Source: Prostheceraeus crozeri (lineage: Eukaryota > Platyhelminthes > Polycladida > Euryleptidae). Taken from it: a DNA stretch of 64,000 nt. This document shows positions 55,155-64,000 of this stretch, piece after piece. A program made the translations under genes and the position numbers. The first letter of the stretch is position 1. Every line of letters starts with the position of its first letter. A model generated the notes under the pieces. That model saw only the letters and a program-made list of their open reading frames with translations. It had not been told where the DNA came from and ran no database searches. Where the stretch lies: positions 412,167-476,166 of the forward strand of contig CAJQUW010014388.1 of the NCBI GenBank assembly GCA_907163375.1, written 5' to 3'.

Positions 55155-55822
55155 TCGTCAGTTACAAAGGGCGGTAATGACAGAGGCGGGGTGACAATAT
55201 CATGAGTACATCGAAAATTTCACAAAACTGTTATTATACAAAGCAAGTCGCCTATTCAAAGGTCGTAAAATCCGTGAATGTCTCACACCACTTTGGTTTT
55301 TTCTCAATACAAAAAATTCCGATAAGGGATGATTTTCTTTCGCACATGAAATCTTTTTTATAATCCTAATACAAGTCTTGTCAAGTCTGCTTTGCAGACT
55401 GGGAATGTCATTGACTTTTGCCCATCTTTGGGCAACACGATCTAGCTGAACAAGTTTTTTCAAGTTTGTCTTTGAAACATCACAAATGGCTAGCCAGCAA
55501 AAAGACATATGACAATACACAAGAGACGTATAAGCCTGCCAAACAACACTGCCGCGGTTAGAATTACATTTCAGGCGTTTTACTATTGACATTGCCCGAC
55601 AGCACCTATTATACAGTTCGCTAAACTGTTTATCCCATTTCGCATCAAATGAAAAAAATACTCCCAATATTTTCAAATTTTCAACCTCTTCAATACATGC
55701 GTTATTGATATAAATAGGAGAGACAGTGGGATTACAGTTTGTTCGAGAAATAGTCATACACTTCGTTTTATCAACATACTACAAGCTTTCTATCAGACAC
55801 CCACTTTGTGAAAACATCGACA
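55155..55822 (-). mobile_element. 5'-truncated LINE inserted in piggyBac
   Basis: On the minus strand a 185-codon frame encodes the end of a non-LTR reverse transcriptase (KTKCMTISR, then VENLKILGVFFSFDAKWDKQF, and RCCRAMSIVKRLKC) of the CR1/Jockey-like type. The 3' end is AATAAAG followed by an (ATT)n tail at the left edge, as expected for target-primed insertion. It splits the piggyBac frame right after DETIIP, so it is younger than that gene. Confidence 0.8.
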
Positions 55823-56174
55823 AAGTACGAACTTCTTTGAAGCAATATCTTCCAATTAAGCCACACAAGTGGGGCATTAGAGCTTGGAATAGAGCCGGTG
55901 TCTCTGGCATCGTGTATGATTTTGAAATATATGAAGGTAAAACAAAAGAGACTGATGGAAAAATTGATAATGTTGTCCGTCGCATGACTTCACGTATGCC
56001 AAGCGACAAAAACCATAAACTATATATGGATAATTATTTCACAACGACAACAAATGTGTTAGAGCTACGAGAAAAGAAAGTATGGGTGACTGGTACAATG
56101 CGATCAAATCGATTGAAAGGTGCCCACCCGAGTAAAATTACCGTTGTCAGTTTAACAAATACTTACCAAGTACT

Positions 56175-56420
56175 TGGCATTAAAGTCCTAAACATTTAAG
56201 AAATATTTAAGAAATATTTATCAAACCTAGTACATTTCCTAAACTTTTACTTAATATTTAGCAAACTTTCCAAACTTCCACAAATATATTTGGTAAATTC
56301 TCTGAACTTTTACGAAATGTTTAGTAAATATTTTGTAAATTTTCCAAACTTTTACAAAACATTTAGCAAATATTTCTAGCTTTTATAATATGTTTAGCAA
56401 ATAATAAGCAAATTTTATCC
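56175..56420. repeat. Minisatellite within the piggyBac remnant
   Basis: Imperfect tandem units of about 50 bp built from AAACATTTAGCAAATATTT and AAACTTTTAC, starting at the end of the second piggyBac piece. Confidence 0.75.
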
Positions 56421-57548
56421 TATAGCACGCGTCCTCACGCGTAGACGGCTGCATCGTTAAAAAACAGTCAATATGCGTTACTCGCGCAAAACAAGAATTG
56501 CGCTGTCATTTTCCCTATCTAAATCTACCAATGCTGAATTATGCAGTCATCCTCCTGCAAGCGACCTTCTTTACTCAAGAGAAATCGATGAGACAGCTGA
56601 CGGTATGAAGTTTTGCCTCAATCAGCGCTTCCTGTCATCTTATTGGATGGTGAGTGACAGCTTGATTTCACTTCGGTTGATTAAGGTTTACGAAACATAC
56701 CGAACACATCGTGTTTTCTTTTACCTGGGTCGGCGCTCAGCAGTAATTTAATCTTCTATGGGGTGGGGGGTGAGCTTGGCGTCAGGAGTCAATTTTCTTG
56801 GTGTTGACAGGACATGGAGACGGATGAACACAAGTGAGTGCTAATGCCAAGTATATATGAAACAGCCATTGGTGTAAGAAATTCATTTTCATGAAAAAAT
56901 CATCAGTCGTTCCAACTAACTACAGACCCGACCAGAAGTACTCTGCATTACATCAACGAAACATAAGTCAGTAGATTGCTGGTGCTTATGTATTCTTTTA
57001 ATTAGAATTTGTAGAATATCATTTTAAGATACTTTAAATTGATAATTTGACAGAGTGACTCCTAGGAGGCATTTTTCTTACTTTTTGTTAAACGATGCGC
57101 AAATGCATCAGACCATATTTATACCTTAACTAACTTTGTGTTCTGCAAGATGATGATCAGACATAATTATAACCAACAGCTGTTCTAGATTGTTTCAGTT
57201 TTAGACAAATAGCATAGATTTAAAGATTCCGTTTCAATGCAGTGTTGAAGAAAATCAAGAAAACTAGCGTTAGAAAATTGAGCAGAATGAATGTCATTTT
57301 ATAATGTGTAATGTGGCTGATGACATTTCTTTAACTTCCATGCTTCCAACTAATAAATCAGACAAAGTTTTGACCTCTGACATCTCCTTTATCTCAATAT
57401 TCCCAAAATATGCAGATATTTTCAAGTATTTATAAGATAGCAATTAAAGTCATAGGTTTGTTACCATAACATTCATTTTGTCTAGTCCAGTCATACTGTT
57501 TATAGTAGTTTATGTTTGTGTAGACCTATTTTGATTTCAATTTTCAGT
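56421..57548. other. Non-coding gap within the piggyBac remnant
   Basis: A 92-codon frame at 56473-56751 has no piggyBac or other recognised motif. The rest is AT-rich. The central transposase segment expected here is absent, whether deleted or replaced. Confidence 0.45.
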
Positions 57549-57805
57549 TTGGAAAATCAACGACACAACCACGAGGTCGACCATCGAATGTTCTCCGAGA
57601 GTCAAATGCCAAGAAGAGGCGGGTATCTGCTATATCACCGTCTATTGAAGTGCGCCTAGACCAAGTGGGGCATTGGGCATTATTTATCAGTGACCAGAAT
57701 CGCTGTAAAATATGCCAGAAGAAGACCCACATACAATGTGTTAAGTGCAAAGTTCATCTCTGCATTTGCAGGGAGAGAAATTGTTTTTATCAGTTTCACA
57801 ACTGA

Positions 57806-58356
57806 TTTTGGTGGATTTCATAATCATGATATTTCTGCATGTTGTACTTTATAGAGGACACACGATAAAAACTTTATCTAAAAATAGTTTTCGTCTTTTT
57901 CTTATTTGAGTTATTCCATAAGTCTGCCGGGTACTCAAAAATAATGAGAAATAATTTTTATGAATGATATAGAAAAATCATGCAGCAAAGGGTTAAGATT
58001 TCGATAATATTGCGGTAAAGAGCGGAATATGCAACACTTGAAGATGAAATCTTATTATCACAGTAGGGCCTAAAAAATTACCCATTGGCCTATTTGTAAA
58101 CAACGATATATTTTCATTAACATTTTGGATGATAGCTTTCAATAGGGGCCTATAACGTCATGATCCTCAATAGACCGTGTTTGACATTGTGTATCCTCTA
58201 TTGTCCAAATCATAAAAATGCCACATCAGAAATACATGTAAGGGATTTATAAGTCGTGGGCGCAGGGTACGATTAAGTTCTAATGCCTAACAAAGAACTG
58301 ACGCTACGAATAAGCACTGATAGTTTCAGAAAAGTGACAGATGCAATGTACTATAT
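57806..58356. other. No gene recognised
   Basis: AT-rich DNA between the piggyBac finger exon and a Penelope-like remnant. Confidence 0.4.
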
Positions 58357-58800
58357 GTGCATTTTGATTCCGCTAATCCACGACATACCTTAAAGAACGT
58401 ACCCTGCAATCTTGCCCGTAGAATAAAAACGATTGTCTTCGAGAAGAATGCAAGATCTATTCGATATATAGCTAAGAAGTCTTCACTGAAATATCCAATT
58501 CAGCTAGTTGATGATGCCATTAGACGAGCGGAAAGCACTATCGAAAATGATCGAAACAACAAGAAAATGATACCATTTGTTGAAGAACACAATATCAATA
58601 ACCTCCGCATATTTGAAAACAGTGTATTACATGTACATACAACCTTTTCACGATCACTGCGGTCATGAAAGTCAGCAGTCAGCCACCGAATCTCCTGTCA
58701 CTGTTATCAAAGAACAGCCGCAGAACAATTTACGGGGTTCGCCACGGTGAGGAACCTCGCTGTAAATGTTGCAGTACCGGTATATTAACTACAGCCAGGT
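58357..58800 (+). pseudogene. Penelope-like reverse transcriptase, C-terminal remnant
   Basis: The frame MHFDSANPRHTLKNVPCNLARRI, ending in KKSSLKYPIQLVDDAIRRA, matches the thumb/linker region of Penelope-like reverse transcriptases (HPRHTxxNIPxxLARRI; YPxxLIDxxIxxA). It shifts frame near 58665 and continues PPNLLSLLSKNSRRTIYG, then GEEPRCKCCSTGILTTA, the cysteine linker that normally precedes the GIY-YIG nuclease. The nuclease and the RT core are not present. Confidence 0.75.
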
Positions 58801-60204
58801 AAACAGATTACATTCAATGCTAAGACATTCAACATCAAAAGTAATATGGATTGTTGATCTTCGAATGTGACATATAAATTAACATGCTGCAAATTTGATC
58901 AATTTTATATAGACCATGCGGGTAACACATTCCGCAACCGCATCACCCTCCATCGACAACAAATCAGTACAGTGCATGAAATTAAAAGTTAATAGTGGTC
59001 ATATTTCTAGGTGTGAAGGAGGTCAATTTACTGCCCCATTTTTTTAGCTACTGCCCACAGCCACTCGCATTGATCGAGAGATAAGGGAGAGATATTTTAT
59101 AGACCTGTTTATAGTCATTCTTTGAATGCTATGTAACTTTCATTTCTTCACTAATGTATGTATGCGTCTTCACTAAGTTTGATATCAATGATTTTAAATT
59201 TTTTTTGTTTTCTTCCCTAATAAATCATTGCCTTGAAAAGCCGTCATAGACGGCAGAAATCGATTAGCATTTAAGTTGAATTGAGTTTTAATTCTCTGTA
59301 GGTTTGCATTTTTATTTATTTATTTATGGCACTTGCTGTTACCCTTTTTCTTTATAAGCTTATGTGTATATATCAGTGACGTCGCGGGCTCCCTGACCAT
59401 AGGACTTCACTCCGCATTGGAATGATATTTCTATACCAAACACTTTCATGTTTCAACATTAATTTTCACAAAAGATAAATTTTTAATAACAATTTCCCGA
59501 ACATTTTTTGAAGTCAAGTACAGTGCACATGAGAAGTGATTGCTCATGTCTCTTAACCGCCTTGCTCGAGGAGCTGAGATCACTGTATCCCCTCCGTCCA
59601 GACCACATTTTCTCGAGAAAAAAGGAGGCAAGGCCAACAGTTTCTTGCGTTTCTCACGGCCGGTCAGCCACTCACGTGTTTGAAATTTTGATGCATTAAA
59701 ATGTATTCTGTATTTCTTTCTGTGTGAGTACTTTCAATTTTATATCAGGTGTTGGCCTACCTTGCTTGACGACTAGTCGTCAAGCAAAGCTAGCTTTTCA
59801 GCATATTCCCTTGGGACGAAAGGCGTGGTTATGATCTCATCTGCAGTACTAAACATAGCGTCACATCAATCACGTAAAAACAAAGTATGGAATTCGCGAT
59901 GTCGCAATTGATTTTCGGGAAACGCTCGCTAATTGATCAATAGCGTGCTTCGGCTTTCAGGTGTGCAGGTATGAGAATCAGCATTGACTCGCGTTCCCCC
60001 TTGGTCACAGAGAAATAACCAAGTTAACATTCTGCAGAGCATCAGTCATGGGAAAAATTTTCTCTGCCTGCAGTTGTATGAACGGCTAATCAGCTGCCAA
60101 AATCGATGGAGATGTATCGTTACATTCATTTCCTTTGAATAACCCAGCTTTAATTTTAATTAAGCAAGAAATAATAAAACTCTCCCTCAATTTATAGACG
60201 ATTT
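58801..60204. other. No gene recognised
   Basis: A 63-codon frame at 59508-59699 (SDCSCLLTALLEELRSLYP) overlaps another on the opposite strand; neither is recognised. Confidence 0.4.
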
Positions 60205-60624
60205 TCATTTAACAAAATAAAGATCCCGACGCTTTTCGTCACGATGGACAGTCTCAAGGGTCCAAATTACAGGCAGCATCATGACTTTTCTGATCTGTGG
60301 AATATTGGATCCATCGGTATTACAGATATAGTCCAATTTCATCTGATGATGATACAGAGTTTGATAATTTTCAAGATACTGTTGATCTCCTTGAGACTGT
60401 CCACCGTGACGAAACGCGTCGAGTTGATGAATAAAAAAATCGTCTCTAAATTGAGGGAGAGTTATATTTTGTTTCTTGCATCGCGGAAAATTGAGTAAAG
60501 AACATCCCGTATAAGACAACGAAAATATCTGATCTGACCCAACTTTACTGAAAGAGTGGGTGCACAGAACAAGTTCAAAGTCTGGGACATTTACACCATC
60601 GCACTTATAACATTCGACACTCAA
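60205..60624 (-). CDS. Unassigned open frame (possible exon)
   Basis: 139 codons starting MSVECYKCDGVNVPDFEL, with a CYKC pair, two further cysteines around GCSLLNFPRCKKQN and a glutamine/histidine-rich middle. No domain was recognised. It is longer than expected for chance in this composition, and another unassigned frame of similar size lies upstream on the same strand. They might be exons of one gene, but no convincing splice pair was established. Confidence 0.3.
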   Translation of the reverse strand: MSVECYKCDGVNVPDFELVLCTHSFSKVGSDQIFSLSYTGCSLLNFPRCKKQNITLPQFRDDFFIHQLDAFRHGGQSQGDQQYLENYQTLYHHQMKLDYICNTDGSNIPQIRKVMMLPVIWTLETVHRDEKRRDLYFVK

Positions 60625-60812
60625 TTATCCAAAAGCGGAGACATTTCGATCCGTTTCGCGTTTGTTTGAGCATGCAGCTTCATTCTCATGATTAAGCACC
60701 CCATGAGGTGTCTTCCTTCTGCGAGAGATTGTAGTCACCGAGCACTGTCTTCATGAAAGACGGAGGAAGTTCAGTTCGTGACCGGTGGATTTCCTGTAAT
60801 ACAAGGCCGAAA

Positions 60813-61211
60813 TTACTTGCAGTAATTCAACCTCGAAAAAAAGAGATGCCAATATTTTTTTTCGCTGTTCAATCGTAAACAAATCTGTTCATTGAATATC
60901 CACAGGTGACACCTTAATCGAAGAGAAGAAGAATTCTTCGTCCATAAAGTTGCCGCCAAGGCCTTTATGATAGAAGACGGCAGCCATGTGGCTGTATTTA
61001 TACATGCCATTGGGACATTCACATGTAGAGGAATTTGGGGACCCCTGCTCATCAAGTCCAACGTCACCCGGTAGGTCCGATCTTTCATTGACGCCTGTTC
61101 GTGTCCAATGATGTCATAGCCAACTATTTTAAAGTCAATAATGCTTCCTGCTTCGTATGACAATTCACCTCGTTTAATAACTTTGGTGCAGCCATAGAGT
61201 TGGTGACGCAA
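60813..61211 (-). CDS. Unassigned open frame (possible exon)
   Basis: 132 codons: MRHQLYGCTKVIKRGELSYE, then IIDFKIVGYDIIGHEQAS, YRVTLDLMSRG and IPLHVNVPM. Alternating hydrophobic residues suggest beta structure, but no family came to mind. It may belong with the frame at 60205-60624. Confidence 0.3.
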   Translation of the reverse strand: MRHQLYGCTKVIKRGELSYEAGSIIDFKIVGYDIIGHEQASMKDRTYRVTLDLMSRGPQIPLHVNVPMACINTATWLPSSIIKALAATLWTKNSSSLRLRCHLWIFNEQICLRLNSEKKYWHLFFSRLNYCK

Positions 61212-63036
61212 TGGAGTATACAGAAAATTTGTTCATGTAAGATTATCACAGTCTCAAAGATAAGTGATTCTCACTGACTTGGCCGGGTGACTTTGTTAAC
61301 GCCACTCATGCTGTCTTGGGGAATTAGGGAAAAACCGATAGCGAGCGGCATCGCGAATTCTACCGAATCTGGGGTGTTCGAGTCAGATGCATTACTCTGC
61401 ATTCATGGGAGAATTAACGCTCATCATCTGATCGCAGTCTTGTCTGAACGTCAGCCATCTGCTACTGTTGACGTAGTGGCCTCTCTGACATAAAGCGAAT
61501 CCAGGAACAATTGGGTTGCGCTTCCCTTACTATATTTAGATACCGCGCCTCGATCAAGAATTGCGTAGAATTTCATTGCAAAAATTGGAGAAGGCAAAGC
61601 ATTATGTCTATCGAGAAAGTCAATATTGGCGCGGGCGCGTGCGCTTGCAGCCTCACACGCACTCAACTCTGTTTCCCTGTCTGAACATCAGTGCTCCGTC
61701 TGAACACACGACCAGCTTCTGTGTCTAATTGTTCGAAGAAAACAGCTGTGATGCAAGCACGTACTGCAAAACTGTTCAATGAGGTTGAGCGCCTGCCTGA
61801 CTTTGAGACGGAAAAGTGTGCACAGCTATCACGAGACGCTATCGAATTTAAATGAATAATAACACTTCATTTTTATAAATGTTGGTAAATAATTTTTGAG
61901 GATACGCCGAAGGCCTCGCAGGTACGGAGAAGACGTCACTGGTATATGCCATCGCGTTCTACCACTCTTAAAAAGTAGTAAATTTTGGTTGTGATAATAA
62001 AAGGCAAAATTGAAGTGCTAAACTTTATAAGGCACGGAAGATTTCAAAATCAAACTTGAGCGTAGAGAAATGAAAATCATCGCAAGAGACAAAACTATCA
62101 TAAATGTATTTTATGAAAATTGCATGCCGATTTACACCAGTAGAAAGTTACAGCAATAGCAATTACGAAGCTTCGAGGAAGGAAATAATAATGCAAATAT
62201 GGCAAGAGTGTGTCCATTGTCTTCAAACCATGAGTAGGCCTACTGGGGTCGATGATCTGACGTCATTATCTTCCTGTGATGCCCTGTACACCATTTGCAT
62301 TTTGCACAATAATAGAATAGTCAAATAAACTGATAGCTTTCAATTTTGTTGTCAAGCAAGTGCAACTATAGGGTATTCGATAAACATGTTCATATTTGTA
62401 TACCGGCGCTTAGAATTAGGCCTACTTTATCTGCAGTCGTCAAGGTCGCCTTCGTCGTCTTTACCACTGTCTCTGCACTCTCTTCACAATCGTATCATGG
62501 GATCTATATCATAGCATCATCCTCTCCATTGTTAAGTAGATCATACATCGCGTGCATGAATCGCTGAGGTCTTTGATCTGAAAGATACTTATTCTGATTT
62601 TTATAGTAGTGGATTACGCGATGGCGTGTAAACAGTATATTCCAGTAAGTATTGCTGCATTGCCACTAAACTAAGTCGAATTTAATTATCAGACTGGTTC
62701 ACAACCCTAGAAAATGCGCCAAATTAAACATATATGCACTCAAGAACATTATGAAAGTTCAAAATTGAATATTTTTCAACTTAGCAAAATGAAGAATTTC
62801 TTCGCGCCATTTTGAAAAACAGCTTGAATTTCCGCCAAATGGACGAGGATGAGAGAGTGATTTTACATCACAAATCTTGAACACTGTTCAAAGTTATGTT
62901 TTGTCAAGAAAGAATTAATCCGAAAAACGAGATTTTACTCTTTAAATGAAGCATTAATGAAAGGAAGTTACCCGGCATGTAGTACTACACGTATGCACAG
63001 GATACTGCACACATATATGCCACCGCGCTTAATGGG
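61212..63036. other. No gene recognised
   Basis: 61280-61760 is more GC-rich and has overlapping frames on both strands (61287-61493 +, 61451-61666 -) without domains. The remainder is AT-rich. Confidence 0.4.
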
Positions 63037-63043
63037 CTAAAGC

Positions 63044-63130
63044 AGTGGTTCTTGACCTTTTTGGCGGTACTGAACCTTACAAGTTCCATACATGCATTCA
63101 TTGAACCCTTCTTAGTTGGAAAAATAAAAT
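63044..63130 (+). repeat. Possible hAT-type left end
   Basis: CAGTGGTTCTTGACCTTTTT resembles the terminal sequence of a common hAT group (CAGTGGTTCTCAACCTTTTT). The matching right end is not found before 64000, so it is either truncated or extends beyond the window. Confidence 0.4.
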
Positions 63131-63574
63131 GTGTTTTTTTCTTCAAATTCAAAGTATATTTAACTACAATTTTATACTGTATTACTGTACAAACGGCACC
63201 ATGCATCACTAGCACACAAAAACAACAAAATATGAATTTAACTAAAAGACAAAAGCATAATGAACATAAATTACTGCAGATCAATGTTGCTGAGTGTTGC
63301 TGTTGCCATCTAGAGACTATTTCAGAAATGCGCGGCTTCACCTTGGCAAGCTGACACTTCTATCATTTTCACAATGAAGTCTGTTCCTTTTCTTAATTTT
63401 TACCATCATCGAAAAGGACTGCTCGCAAAGATATGTTGCAACAAACGGCATCTCGAGGGCTTTCTTAGCAATAAGAGGGCACGCTGCGATTTGTATAAGA
63501 CAAGAATGAGGACCTATCTCACTGAAAATTTCAGAGATTATATAACGAGGATGGCAAACAAGATGATATAATTT

Positions 63575-64000
63575 TTACAAGTTACAAATACGAGTTTACA
63601 AGTTAGAAATAAAGTTTCAACACTGTGTATGTTAGAAATAGAGTTTTATCTGTTTGTAAAAATATGATTGCGGGATTTAATAGTTTGCAAGTTAGACTAA
63701 GCGTTCTACTATTTGTAAGTGAAAGATATAGTTTCAACAGTTTACAGATTAAAAATAAAGTTTCAACAGTGTGTATGTTGGAAATAAAGTTTAAGCTGTT
63801 TGTGTGTTAGAAATAGAATACAGTTTCAACAGTTTATAGATTAAAAATAAAGTTTCAACAGTGTGTACATTAGAAATAAAGTTTTAGCTGTTTCTATGTT
63901 AAAAATAAAGTTTCAACAGTGTGTATGTTAGAAATAGAGTTTTATCGGTTTCTAAATTTAGATCATAAGATTTACTAGTTTGCAAGTTAGACTAAGCGTT
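63575..64000. repeat. Minisatellite running off the window
   Basis: Imperfect tandem units containing GTTAGAAATAAAGTTTCAAC and AGTGTGTATG recur with a spacing of roughly 50-60 bp to the last base of the window. Confidence 0.9.

Larger units (their letters stand above)
54365..57805 (+). pseudogene. piggyBac (PGBD-type) transposase, decayed
   Basis: 54365-55138 has the acidic N-terminus and then the piggyBac core opening: PLQYFKNFFDDDLLDRIV, YLGILIKMAIIKLPQYRMYW, DPNFDRLYKIRPLL, and the first catalytic Asp in DETIIP. After a LINE insertion the core resumes near 55824 (RTSLKQYLPIKPHKWGIRAWN) with the second Asp in YMDNYFTT. It stops at 56199, and the segment with the third catalytic Asp is not found. 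A separate exon-like piece (57549-57805, after an ATTTTCAG acceptor) encodes the C-terminal cysteine-rich finger (CKICQKK, CVKCKVHLC, CFYQFHN). It is an inactive DNA-transposon gene. Confidence 0.88.

Overview
The window is animal nuclear DNA, most likely from a marine invertebrate. Spliced host genes sit among introns and a dense mix of eukaryotic transposons (Polinton/Maverick, hAT, piggyBac, a Transib/RAG1-like element, a LINE, Penelope-like pieces, foldback elements). The phylum cannot be fixed from the sequence. Host and DNA-transposon stretches have mixed composition, while the two Polintons are strikingly AT-rich.

Layout. 1-7266 is the right-hand part of Polinton copy 1: protein-primed DNA polymerase B, a conserved accessory protein, a penton-like protein, the packaging ATPase, a membrane protein and a terminal inverted repeat (TIR). 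7267-33142 is host DNA with two genes. The first is a von Hippel-Lindau (VHL) homologue on the minus strand, with exons 10251-9957 and 9302-9127. The second exon has no long open frame and was found by its splice phase and BC-box. The second gene is nocturnin (NOCT) on the plus strand, with exons 24079-24274 and 30567-31396 and a 6.3 kb intron holding a complete-looking hAT element. Around them lie a long hairpin, a 1.4 kb foldback element, a second hAT, a Tc1-type remnant and a Penelope GIY-YIG remnant.

33143-54089 is Polinton copy 2, bounded by TIRs and a 5-bp target duplication (TACAT). It carries the same genes plus a fibre-like coiled-coil protein, the double-jelly-roll major capsid protein, small hydrophobic proteins, a parvovirus-type phospholipase A2 domain, a retroviral-type integrase and an adenain-like protease. 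It is a fossil with several breaks. Inside its left end is a 2.7 kb DNA transposon (35107-37806) whose termini begin with CACAGTG, the same heptamer as V(D)J recombination signals. It has a 5-bp target duplication and a decayed RAG1/Transib-like transposase without its catalytic core.

54365-57805 is a decayed piggyBac transposase gene interrupted by a LINE. 58357-58800 is a Penelope-like reverse transcriptase end. The rest, to 64000, is largely unassigned DNA with a possible hAT end and a minisatellite.

Main points of interest: (1) the accessory-penton-ATPase cassette is inverted between the two Polinton copies; (2) a family of tiny GC-rich palindromes with 3-base centres is scattered only within the Polintons, including in coding sequence; (3) the RAG-like transposon has signal-like ends; (4) a phage tail-fibre-like motif and a phospholipase A2 domain occur in a Polinton.
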